In this document: positions 33,284 through 41,063 of the stretch, one piece after another | Layout: each line of letters opens with the position of its first letter | How positions within the stretch are numbered: position 1 is the first letter of the stretch | NCBI GenBank assembly: GCA_021817455.1 | Contig: JAKAUW010000076.1 | Span: 1 to 41,852 of the forward strand | Source of the DNA: Thermoplasmata archaeon | GTDB taxonomy: Archaea > Thermoplasmatota > Thermoplasmata > Thermoplasmatales > Thermoplasmataceae | Reading direction: 5' to 3' | DNA length: 41,852 nt | Position numbers and translations under genes: made by a program | Notes under the pieces: generated by a model | What the model saw: only the letters and a program-made list of their open reading frames with translations | The model's database searches: none | Told to the model about the DNA's origin: nothing

Positions 33284-33363
33284 CAACAACTCTGACAATA
33301 GGGATAGGTTAATTTTCGTCTAATCCCCTCCCCGGTTTATATAGTTACTCATAAAAAACTTTG

Positions 33364-33813
33364 TCATTTTTGACTTCTGGATTTGTCCCTCGAAAGTTCC
33401 CAGATATGTTCCACAGTCTTTCTGTAATTGTCCAGTGCCATTTTGACGTTGACTTCCACCCAGTTCCATGCCCTCATGATATCTCCGGATCTCATCCTGT
33501 ACTTCTTGTTCTTGCCATCCTGGATTTCCTCCAGAATGTCCATGGACTTCAGCTTGTTGAGATGCCTGTAAAGGGTCGTCCTGCTGGTTTTCAGGTAAGT
33601 GAGCAGTTCTTCTCCACTCCAGTATCTCTCTGAGTTCATGAGAAAGCATTCCTTGAAAAGCCTGAAGTAAGCCGATTTGGAGATCACCTGGAAATCAGTG
33701 CTTGGCTTCAGCCTCGGGATGTATCCGATATCAGAGAGGAAGTATGCTATGTTCCTGTCAATATCATCATCAAGAATTCTTGTTGGAGTGGAAACAACTG
33801 TCATCTTGAACAT
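33364..33813 (-). CDS. Winged-helix transcription regulator
   Basis: The middle holds a winged helix: WSGEELLTYLKTSRTTLYRHLNKLKSMDIL near residues 64-93, then a wing EEIQDGKNKKYRMRSGD. A C-terminal helix (about 115-145) may serve dimerisation. The N-terminal 60 residues are unassigned. It resembles ArsR/PadR-size regulators but I cannot fix the family. Candidate starts are ATG 33834, 33813 and 33804; an A/T box near 33845 makes 33813 a reasonable choice. It lies downstream of marC on the same strand. Confidence 0.75.
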   Translation of the reverse strand: MFKMTVVSTPTRILDDDIDRNIAYFLSDIGYIPRLKPSTDFQVISKSAYFRLFKECFLMNSERYWSGEELLTYLKTSRTTLYRHLNKLKSMDILEEIQDGKNKKYRMRSGDIMRAWNWVEVNVKMALDNYRKTVEHIWELSRDKSRSQK

Positions 33814-33942
33814 TTTTACAGGTCGTCTTAACATACCAGAACTAATAAATTCTTCTCAGTGGGTCACTATCATTAGATTCAGGCCTGCACTGAAATTTTT
33901 ATTCCAGAGCGTCCGGCTGACAACTAGTACAGCTTTGGGAAA

Positions 33943-34599
33943 TCAGAAAGTGGTGACTATTGTCAGAAGGCCTGTTGTGATAAACTCCACAGCAATAGAT
34001 GCAAGCAAGAGCCCCATAATTCTTGAAATTATCAGGGAGCCTGTCTTCCCGAGCCTGGAAAACAATGGAACTGAGAATTTCAGTATGGCAAATGAGATGA
34101 GAAGGATAACCAAGATTGCAAGAAGTACAACCAGTTTATCGACAGGGGTTGAACTGACATTGTTGAAGTAAATTATCGCAGTGGTGATGGACCCTGGACC
34201 CGCAAGGAGCGGCGTGCCGATAGGGACAATACCAATCGCTTCCCTCTCCAGTCCTTCCTCCTTTTCCTGCTCGGTCAGCTTAGTGTTGGATGTCTTTCCC
34301 TGGAGCATGTCAAATGCCACCTTGAAAAGAAGGATGCCACCTGCAACCTTGAAATCAGAAATGTCTATGCCGAGCACGCTGAAAATATAAACTCCAATCA
34401 GCATGAATCCAATGATCATGCCCCCTGCAACGATTATGCTCTTGATAACTACCCTGTTCCTTTCCCTTAAGGTGTAGTTTTCGGTGAGTATCATGAGAGT
34501 GGGGACTGCACCTATGGGATTCAGGACAGCAAAGATTGCAGCTGTAACTGTGAGAAAGAACAGGATCGTCTCAAACAACAAATAGTGATGATCCACCAT
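33943..34599 (-). CDS. MarC family integral membrane protein
   Basis: 218 residues with six hydrophobic segments. Family signatures are AVLNPIGAVPTLMILTENYT near 23-42 and IGTPLLAGPGSITTAI near 127-142, in the two repeat halves. Despite the old name, the substrate of this family is unknown; proposed roles include small-molecule or amino-acid export. The start codon has no ribosome site. The winged-helix regulator gene lies 130 bases downstream on the same strand and might control it. Confidence 0.9.
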   Translation of the reverse strand: MVDHHYLLFETILFFLTVTAAIFAVLNPIGAVPTLMILTENYTLRERNRVVIKSIIVAGGMIIGFMLIGVYIFSVLGIDISDFKVAGGILLFKVAFDMLQGKTSNTKLTEQEKEEGLEREAIGIVPIGTPLLAGPGSITTAIIYFNNVSSTPVDKLVVLLAILVILLISFAILKFSVPLFSRLGKTGSLIISRIMGLLLASIAVEFITTGLLTIVTTF

Positions 34600-34655
34600 T
34601 TAAATTAGTTTTTCCAAGTTTAAGTGGAGATTCAACATTGCAAATGCCTGCACCA

Positions 34656-34665
34656 TTTTTATATG
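34656..34665 (+). promoter_or_regulatory. TATA-like box for the phoU-like/pit operon
   Basis: TTTTTATATG centred 24-25 bases before the ATG at 34685; a leaderless arrangement. Confidence 0.55.
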
Positions 34666-34684
34666 TGAATAAAATGACGTAAGA

Positions 34685-35368
34685 ATGGTCAATTCCAAGT
34701 TTCTGAAGAAAATCATGGTTGTGGGCGAGAAAAGTGTTCTTCAGCAACTGGCAAAATATGCTGACATGGCTACTGCCTCAGCCACCTTCCTCAAGGAAAT
34801 GTTCAGCCTCGAGGATGAAAAAAAGGCAAGCATCAATGAAAAAATAAAGCAGATTGAGAAAGATGCCGATGAGCTATCCATGAGCATGAGGCAGCAAATT
34901 ACAGGTGGCGCAATAAGCTCTAACCTGATGGATGACCTCATCACCCTGGTAGAAACCTGTGATGACCTTCTGGACAAATCGTACTATATCAGCAGAGAGG
35001 TCAAGAGAATTCATGAGAATTCCCATAAATTTGATGACCAATCAAGAAAAGTGATGAGAAAGGGCTATGATATATGCAGCAAAATGGCTGACTACACCGT
35101 GGATGCACTGAAAGATGTTAAAATTGTCCTTGATTCCAGGGACTCAAAGATAATGGCAGATGCCCGAGCCAGGATTGAAGTAATCGAGGAGAAAGTGGAC
35201 GACCTGAAGGACAATCTAATCGATGAGCTGTATAATGAAGCAGACACGCTACCTTACATAATATTCATACATCTTACAGAGCTGGTGCATAAAATGGATG
35301 ACCTCCTGGATGACTGCGAAGACATTTCGGATCTTGTCCACACAATTGATGTTTCAATCACCCGCTGA
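34685..35368 (+). CDS. PhoU-like protein (DUF47/COG1392), Pit accessory protein
   Basis: 227 residues, almost wholly helical and rich in Asp, Glu and Lys, with repeated D-D-L-x-D-K/C-x-D motifs (LITLVETCDDLLDKSYYISREVKRI near 85-109; LTELVHKMDDLLDDCEDISD near 198-217) typical of the metal-binding PhoU-like bundle. Such proteins are regularly encoded directly before a PiT transporter and are thought to control it. The pit start is 3 bases downstream of the stop. Confidence 0.92.
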   Translation: MVNSKFLKKIMVVGEKSVLQQLAKYADMATASATFLKEMFSLEDEKKASINEKIKQIEKDADELSMSMRQQITGGAISSNLMDDLITLVETCDDLLDKSYYISREVKRIHENSHKFDDQSRKVMRKGYDICSKMADYTVDALKDVKIVLDSRDSKIMADARARIEVIEEKVDDLKDNLIDELYNEADTLPYIIFIHLTELVHKMDDLLDDCEDISDLVHTIDVSITR

Positions 35369-35370
35369 AA

Positions 35371-36270
35371 ATGTACTACAATATTCTTGTAATACTGCTT
35401 TCTGTCATTCTGACAGCCCTTGTCGCTGGAAACAACTTATCCGCAGCAGTGGGGACCCTCATCGGTTCCAGAATCCTTTCCAGGAGTGGAGGCACAATTA
35501 TTGGAGTTGCTGGATTCGCGGCAGGCCTTCTTTTGCAGGGGAACAGCCTTCATGGAACTGCTGAGTCCCTCCTTCCCAGATCGGACCCTTTGATTTCATA
35601 TGCTTTGATAGTTGCTTTGATAATTTTTGTAATGGCGACATACTTCCGGGTTCCCCTGTCCCTGATCATGGCGCTAGTAGGAACTTCAGTGGGAATCTCC
35701 ATCAGACTGGGTTATGCCATTAATGAACCTCTGGTACTACTCATAGTGGGAACCTGGGCGCTTGCACCTCTGCTTTCTATTTCCATTGCATTTCTGATAA
35801 ACAGGCAGTTCATCCGGTCACAGCCCAGGGACGTTTGGAGGTTTGCGCTTTCAATGAAAATAGCCCTCATTGCTGTTTCCTTTGTAACTGCCTTCACGCT
35901 AGGCGCCAACACCCTTGGCTTCATTGAGCAGGTTTCCGGCCTGAGGGGCCTGGCAGTGCTCTATCTGATTGGAGGGATAGCCATTGGTTCCATATTCCTT
36001 AGTAAGGGAGTCATAAAGAGGGTGGGCCAGGAAATGTACCTGATGAGATACACCAATGCATTTGTGTCGCTCATAGTCTCTTCTGTCCTTGTGGAAGGCG
36101 CAACAATCCTTGGAATCCCTCTAAGCAATACTCAGACTCTCACATCAAGTGTATTTGGCACAGGCCTATCTTACAGAAACAAGCTGATGGAAATGCGCCC
36201 TTTTCTCATAACTGTTGCAACCTGGGTCATTTCTCCCCTATCAGGCTTGGTGCTTGGTTTACTTGTATAG
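35371..36270 (+). CDS. pit: PiT family inorganic phosphate permease
   Basis: Cation-coupled phosphate (or possibly sulfate) transporter. About eight to nine hydrophobic segments. The two PiT signature repeats are present: VAGNNLSAAVGTLIGSRIL near 18-36 and GIPLSNTQTLTSSVFGTGLSY near 249-269. In the first, the usual GxND is GNNL, so the Asp of the signature is replaced. At 299 residues it is short, like other archaeal members. Its end overlaps the convergent gene at 36259 by 12 bases. Confidence 0.92.
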   Translation: MYYNILVILLSVILTALVAGNNLSAAVGTLIGSRILSRSGGTIIGVAGFAAGLLLQGNSLHGTAESLLPRSDPLISYALIVALIIFVMATYFRVPLSLIMALVGTSVGISIRLGYAINEPLVLLIVGTWALAPLLSISIAFLINRQFIRSQPRDVWRFALSMKIALIAVSFVTAFTLGANTLGFIEQVSGLRGLAVLYLIGGIAIGSIFLSKGVIKRVGQEMYLMRYTNAFVSLIVSSVLVEGATILGIPLSNTQTLTSSVFGTGLSYRNKLMEMRPFLITVATWVISPLSGLVLGLLV

Positions 36271-37065
36271 TTTTCCCTCATAGTCAAATATGGTCTTCCG
36301 GGATATCTTTTCCGCATATGGCAAATATAGTCTCTGATACCTCCGCCTGTATTCTGTGAAGTCTGTAAGGTATGTAAGATATTCGCCCTTAACACGGAAG
36401 ACGCCTGAGCCGATAAGTTCCATCAGCATTTCATGGAAATCCTTCCTGATGGTGTCCTTCTTGATTCCCACAGAATGCTCATAAGCCTCCTCCACCAGAT
36501 TATCCATCATAAATTTCCTGCTAAGTGGAGGCTTAAGCATCAATCCCCTCGTCAGGAACATGGACCGCACGAAAAAATCAAGCTGGGGATGATACGGATG
36601 CGGAAAATACATGGAGACGCTGCTGCCATTTTCCAGGACTGGATCAAGGATATCACCTAAATTGTAACCGGCTCCCTTCATTAATTCCCCGGTTCGCGGG
36701 TCAATCATAAGGACAGGAAACCCGCCATCCAGGTTTTCTCCGGAATGGTCAACAGAAATAACTCTGACTGGCCTTGCGTTTGACTCAAGCCTCATGTTGA
36801 CATTGTTTGTCAATTCCGTGACCGGTACCCTGTCAGAAAGCTTCCTGAATGATGAACCAACAAAGAAGATATAATCCGCAATTCTTGCAGAGGCTGTTCT
36901 CCTGCCTGTAACAACATACCACATACCTCCGGAAATTCCTGTTTCTAATGGTGCCAGATTAGGGTCACCTGAAACCTGGAATGCCTGGAAAACTGTGCTG
37001 ATTAAACGTTGGGTCTCATACTGGGTTATTATTTCCTTTGTGGTCTGGCGATTTTCACTTATCAA
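36259..37065 (-). CDS. Unknown protein, third gene of the 36-38 kb operon
   Basis: 268 residues, no family recognised. It has an alpha/beta N-terminal half and a mostly helical C-terminal end with FHEMLMELIGSGVFRVKGEYLTYL, which could be a winged helix. There is no membrane segment or signal peptide. The frame is open to 37161 but overlaps the upstream gene; the best start is the TTG at 37065, whose last bases form TTGA with the upstream stop, indicating translational coupling. GGGAG lies about 11 bases before it. Confidence 0.75.
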   Translation of the reverse strand: MISENRQTTKEIITQYETQRLISTVFQAFQVSGDPNLAPLETGISGGMWYVVTGRRTASARIADYIFFVGSSFRKLSDRVPVTELTNNVNMRLESNARPVRVISVDHSGENLDGGFPVLMIDPRTGELMKGAGYNLGDILDPVLENGSSVSMYFPHPYHPQLDFFVRSMFLTRGLMLKPPLSRKFMMDNLVEEAYEHSVGIKKDTIRKDFHEMLMELIGSGVFRVKGEYLTYLTDFTEYRRRYQRLYLPYAEKISRKTIFDYEGKLYK

Positions 37066-37916
37066 TTCTGCACCAGCTCCCGGAGAGCATCTATTAGCTC
37101 TATGCCCAGATTGAAATCTGCCTCCGCCATGAAGTATACTTTGAGGGTGTCTGAGTGGCACGAAATCTCACCCCAGAGTCCGGAGCTGTGGCTGAAGTAG
37201 ATGCCACTCTTTCCGGATGCCCGTATGTCTAGACCCTCTGGCAGCCTCCTTTCCAGTTTGGCAATAATCTGGTCCCTTCCCCCAAAACTTCCTTTTATGT
37301 TGACTGGATTGATCCGTGCAGTCCACATCTCATCACGCTTGGGATTGAATGACTGGTATACCTCCTGGTAAATTGAGGAATCATAAAGAATACCCTGAAT
37401 TGAGTCGAAAATCAATGCACCAGCCTCCCTGATATAACCCTGGCAGGTTATCTTCATATCCATGGAGAATGTGACTTTACAGCCTTCACTTCTGAATCCT
37501 AGAAATACAGGAATAGAAGCTGGATCTCCAGAGTACTTTTCATACATCTCCCTGGATATGTTTGAGTCTCCCGAAACTGAAACGATGTTTTCCCCTGCCC
37601 TGGAGAGGACAATATCATATAATTTGAAGCCGTTCTTTGACGCAACCTGGCTTATGTCTTTAAATGCTTTTCTTGTGGCCCTTATTGACATCGGCAAAGT
37701 TTGCCCTTTCTTCTTCGAAATGAGGTTACTGTTTCTCGACATAAGGATCCTGAAGCCTTCACCTACTGGAACTGCAAGGGTACGGGTACTTATGTTGGCC
37801 GGAACTAGTGTAGAAACTTCACTGCCTGTATATGTTACCTCAGCGAAAAATTTCCTGTCTCCACCTGACACATGGACATTCTGTGAAAAAATGTCAACAA
37901 ACTCTTCCCTGTTCAC
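37062..37916 (-). CDS. Unknown protein, second gene of the 36-38 kb operon
   Basis: 284 residues, soluble and mixed alpha/beta, with no motif I can assign. It contains a Gly/Ser-rich beta-like middle and a C-terminal helix GIELIDALRELVQN. The ATG at 37916 lies about 43 bases downstream of the first gene's stop. It shares its stop/start (TTGA) with the third gene, so the products are probably made in fixed ratio and may form a complex. Confidence 0.75.
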   Translation of the reverse strand: MNREEFVDIFSQNVHVSGGDRKFFAEVTYTGSEVSTLVPANISTRTLAVPVGEGFRILMSRNSNLISKKKGQTLPMSIRATRKAFKDISQVASKNGFKLYDIVLSRAGENIVSVSGDSNISREMYEKYSGDPASIPVFLGFRSEGCKVTFSMDMKITCQGYIREAGALIFDSIQGILYDSSIYQEVYQSFNPKRDEMWTARINPVNIKGSFGGRDQIIAKLERRLPEGLDIRASGKSGIYFSHSSGLWGEISCHSDTLKVYFMAEADFNLGIELIDALRELVQN

Positions 37917-37958
37917 TCTGAATAAGTATAGTTCCGGAAGTAAAATAATTTTTTAGAA

Positions 37959-38378
37959 TTAGAGGTCTCCATTTGAAAGGAATTCCTGGATATCTTCTTC
38001 GCTGTAAGGGCCCTCCACCGCAACAGGAAGCAGAACTGATTCTTCGTGCCCTTCTTCCTCCAGGTCCTCGCTGAAATCCTCTATTCTCACCTCAAAGGTA
38101 TCCTGGGAGAAATGTGGCTCTTCGACATCCCCCTCGGTCTCCTTGGCATAGACTTCATCAAACCAGATAATGTAGCTGTAGCCCCCATACCTGTAGACTT
38201 TCCTATCGGAAGAGTCCATGGTAAGCTGGCTCATGGGGTTCTCCGTCAGCAGGCCATAAATGTATCCCACCAGGATCGCCTCCTGGAATGTGCCCTGGCC
38301 GCCATACTCCTCATCGCCAAGAGTGTGGAACTCGGACATGATTTCATAGAGAAGCCTGGGGTCTAGCTTAAGCGTCAT
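37959..38378 (-). CDS. Acidic unknown protein, first gene of the 36-38 kb operon
   Basis: 139 residues with a very acidic second half (clusters of Glu and Asp such as EDLEEEGHEES). The N-terminal 50 residues look helical, with YEIMSEFHTLGDEEYGG and ILVGYIYGLL. No family recognised. The ATG at 38378 lies in the 139-base region shared with the divergent nreA gene, so regulation may be linked. Confidence 0.7.
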   Translation of the reverse strand: MTLKLDPRLLYEIMSEFHTLGDEEYGGQGTFQEAILVGYIYGLLTENPMSQLTMDSSDRKVYRYGGYSYIIWFDEVYAKETEGDVEEPHFSQDTFEVRIEDFSEDLEEEGHEESVLLPVAVEGPYSEEDIQEFLSNGDL

Positions 38379-38489
38379 ATGAACGCCACTTCCCTATAGC
38401 TGTAAGTGTAAACCATGGTTCCTTTCGTAATGGTGTTATGGTTGTAATACTTATTCGCTAGTCACAGTTGTCTGATTATTTCACTCATA

Positions 38490-38496
38490 TTAAATA
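38490..38496 (+). promoter_or_regulatory. TATA-like box for nreA
   Basis: TTAAATA centred 25 bases before the ATG at 38518. It decides that start over the TTG at 38503. Confidence 0.55.
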
Positions 38497-38517
38497 CAGG
38501 AATTGATTCAAAGAAAT

Positions 38518-39768
38518 ATGCAGATGAAGGCCAAGATGAAAATACCGGCTTCACTGTGCCTTAGGTGCAGAGGCACAAAGATGCTTTGTGGCCTTTCTTA
38601 CTGCCCTATTTCAGTTAAACAGCTGGTTCAACCCAGCCTTACAAAGATTACAGGCAACAATCTTGAGGGATCTTCCCCTCCCAGTGTTTTTGTCGGGAGG
38701 TATGGCTATCCCAAAGTGAAGATGTACCCAACAACCCCTCCGGTGCATGGAGACACTTCGCAATATGAGAATTCAAAGGAGTGGCTTGGCGTACCCATTG
38801 AGAATTTCCTTTCCATGAGGCTCTCAATGATCAGGGGCGGAATAGATGTAACGGTTGCCAAGGCTGCCGATCCGGACAGGCTTTTTCAGGAAATCCAGCT
38901 AATGGCCCTCTCAGAGAAATCCGTTGAGGTTGAGATGATACTTGATGGCAACATTTCAGGACGGGACGTAATACTTGATGAACATACCCCACCTATGGGA
39001 CCTTCCGCTCCCCTGAAACGATTGACTGTGGACTACTCCAACCCTGGTCTACATGTCGAGAAGGTCTTTTCCGATACAGACCTGAAGGCAATGGATGCCA
39101 TGGATTACCTCTACTCTAATGGCCAGGATGTTTCAAGAATTTCAAAAATACTCAGTGTAGGTGCCCTGGGCGAGAAGAAGGCCAGAAAAGCTGTGCCCAC
39201 GAGATGGTCTATTACAGCGGTAGACAAGAACCTCTCTGATGACCTGGTGGAGAAGATCAAAGACCACAGGCAGATAGACAAATTTCTCGCCTTTGTCAGG
39301 GTTACATCAGGCAATCTTTTCATGGCGGTACTCACCCCATCCAACTGGATTTACGAGTGGGGAGAATCATGGTTCCCGGGTAGCACGTGGAACCAGTGGG
39401 GGGAAAACGCACACGTAATGATTGATTATGAAGGCTATTACGGGAGAAAGGAGTACCCAGATATTGGCGGATGTTATTATTCCACAAGACTTGCTGTGGC
39501 AGAAAAGTTCTCCAGCATGGGAAGGACAGGTGGAGCCATTACATGGAGAGAGATCTACCCGGGATGGAATCTTCCTGTTGGAGTATGGTATGTCAGGGAA
39601 AACATGAGGACTCTATTTGAACAGAAGCCACAGGAATTTGATACCTTGGACGAGTCTTTGAATTTTCTATCGGGATACATGAGGGTCCCCTTGGCCAAGT
39701 GGGTGGAAAAGTCCTATGTTGTGCCCACACAGAAATACAACAACCTTGACAGGTTCTTCAGTATTTGA
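38518..39768 (+). CDS. nreA: NreA-type archaeal DNA repair protein
   Basis: Archaeal repair protein of the Nre family, linked to DNA damage response and PCNA. The N-terminal zinc motif has Cys14, 17, 24 and 29 (CLRCRG, then LCGLSYCP). The body carries family segments such as SPPSVFVGRYGYPKVKMYP near 53-71. The C-terminus ends YNNLDRFFSI, a PCNA-interaction-like box with Tyr in place of Gln. Length is 416 residues. Leaderless ATG at 38518. The stop forms TTGA with a possible TTG start of the next gene, a radical SAM protein. Confidence 0.9.
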   Translation: MQMKAKMKIPASLCLRCRGTKMLCGLSYCPISVKQLVQPSLTKITGNNLEGSSPPSVFVGRYGYPKVKMYPTTPPVHGDTSQYENSKEWLGVPIENFLSMRLSMIRGGIDVTVAKAADPDRLFQEIQLMALSEKSVEVEMILDGNISGRDVILDEHTPPMGPSAPLKRLTVDYSNPGLHVEKVFSDTDLKAMDAMDYLYSNGQDVSRISKILSVGALGEKKARKAVPTRWSITAVDKNLSDDLVEKIKDHRQIDKFLAFVRVTSGNLFMAVLTPSNWIYEWGESWFPGSTWNQWGENAHVMIDYEGYYGRKEYPDIGGCYYSTRLAVAEKFSSMGRTGGAITWREIYPGWNLPVGVWYVRENMRTLFEQKPQEFDTLDESLNFLSGYMRVPLAKWVEKSYVVPTQKYNNLDRFFSI

Positions 39769-39770
39769 AC

Positions 39771-40610
39771 ATGAAATACATAGAATACGACGTAAAAACG
39801 GCAATTTCAAAGTCGAACCTACCTGAGCTTGATTATGCAGTGAACCCTTACACAGGCTGTCAACATCGCTGCATTTACTGTTTTGCCATTGATTTCACCA
39901 AAATAGATGAGGCAAGGGAAAAGTGGGGAGAAGTTGTATACGTAAAGAGGAACCTCATGGAAGTCCTTAAGAAGCAGATAAAAGGAATGAAGCGGGGAAT
40001 AACGGGGCTTTCGAGCATAACTGACCCTTACCAGCCTGCGGAAGCCATTTACGGCCTTACAAGGGAATCTGTAAGAATCCTTCTGTCAAACGGTTTCCGT
40101 GTTACTGTGCAGACAAAATCACCGCTTGCATCTAGGGATATAGGGCTCTTTGCCTCACACAGGGATCTCATTGATGTGGGAGTTACAATCACAACCATTG
40201 ACCAGAAAAAGGCGCTTGAAATTGAGACACAGACGCCTTCCCCTGCACAGAGGGTTAGGCTCCTGGAGCGATTGCACAGCAACGGAATAAAGACCTGGAT
40301 ATTCATCGGGCCTATTATTAAGGGATTCAATGACTCAAAGGATGAAGTGGGAAAAATATTCCAGGTCGCGAAAGATAATGGCGCCAGGATCATTTATGAC
40401 GCATATTCACCCTATAAGAATTCATCAGTTTTCATGAATAATGAATTCAAACATCCTGTCCCTGAACGAACCAGGGATACTGAATGGAGAGGGGATCTGG
40501 ACAGGATGATGCTTTCCCTTGGTGACCAGTTCGACGTGAGGACAAACAGCCAGGACGATGAATGGAAAGTTGCGCGTGGAGAAGGTCTGGGAACCCTTTC
40601 CACAACCTGA
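39771..40610 (+). CDS. Radical SAM protein, SplB/COG1533 family
   Basis: Radical SAM enzyme related to spore photoproduct lyase. The 4Fe-4S site is Cys30, Cys34 and Cys37 in GCQHRCIYCF. Other blocks are SSITDPYQPAE near 83-93 and VTVQTKSPL near 111-119. No conserved Cys typical of the true photoproduct lyase active site is obvious in the C-terminal half, so the substrate is unknown. Start at ATG 39771; TTG at 39765 is also in frame and overlaps the nreA stop. Co-transcription with nreA suggests a role in repair of DNA or nucleic-acid modification. Confidence 0.88.
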   Translation: MKYIEYDVKTAISKSNLPELDYAVNPYTGCQHRCIYCFAIDFTKIDEAREKWGEVVYVKRNLMEVLKKQIKGMKRGITGLSSITDPYQPAEAIYGLTRESVRILLSNGFRVTVQTKSPLASRDIGLFASHRDLIDVGVTITTIDQKKALEIETQTPSPAQRVRLLERLHSNGIKTWIFIGPIIKGFNDSKDEVGKIFQVAKDNGARIIYDAYSPYKNSSVFMNNEFKHPVPERTRDTEWRGDLDRMMLSLGDQFDVRTNSQDDEWKVARGEGLGTLSTT

Positions 40611-40686
40611 ATGCATTCCAAAGGGACAACAGTCCAGCAAAATATCTCTTATAACACCTTTAACAAGGCCATGTCCCTTAATTGCA

Positions 40687-41063
40687 ATGAGATTGTGGAA
40701 GGTAGATCCTGCAAAGATGTGCGGCCTCCATCTATTGGGAAAACATAATGAAATTTACTTGCTGGACTTTTTCATTTCCAGAAAAGAAAAGCTACCGGAT
40801 TGTTCGAAAACTTTATAATTAGGCCTTTGTCCCTTGAGAGAAGGCTTGACACGCTTGCACTGGAAATGATAACAAGAGGTTTTACCCTTAATTCTCCCAT
40901 ATTAAACACCCCTAGCCTTTCTTACCTTGGTGAACTCTCAAGTGTCACAGTAGACCCAGCAGCCAGTTATGAAGAACTTCTATCGAGATGTGGTAGGTGT
41001 CGGTCTTTGATCTCCCATGACCCTCAGAATAAGGTTCTCTGGTTGTCTGGTGCTTTGTGGTAA
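40687..41063 (+). pseudogene. Pyrimidine-dimer DNA glycosylase-like gene, split by a frameshift
   Basis: Two frames together read as one protein of the T4 endonuclease V-like (pyrimidine dimer glycosylase) type. The first, from ATG 40687, gives MRLWKVDPAKMCGLHLLGKH then NEIYLL and runs to about 40790 before hitting a stop at 40819. The second frame continues as GLFENF, RPLSLERRLDTLALEM, ITRGFTLNSPI and RCGRCRSLI, ending at 41063. Both parts match, from memory, the order of that family (HLLGEH; LFEPLS; EEMxxRGYxHNSP). The shift lies within 40780-40799, in an A-rich run with two AAAA blocks, so one inserted or lost A is likely. It may be a real mutation, a sequencing error, or less likely recoding. 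The gene follows nreA and the SplB-like gene. Confidence 0.6.

Noticed and set aside
40780-40795. Programmed -1 frameshift site in the glycosylase-like gene
   Set aside because: The A-rich run does not form a standard X-XXY-YYZ heptamer in the first frame, and no following stem-loop is evident. A simple one-base indel is the better explanation.
40558-40818. Plus-strand 86-residue frame over the end of the radical SAM gene
   Set aside because: It overlaps the radical SAM gene in another frame. Its second half, from ATG 40687, is the N-terminal part of the glycosylase-like gene and is reported there.
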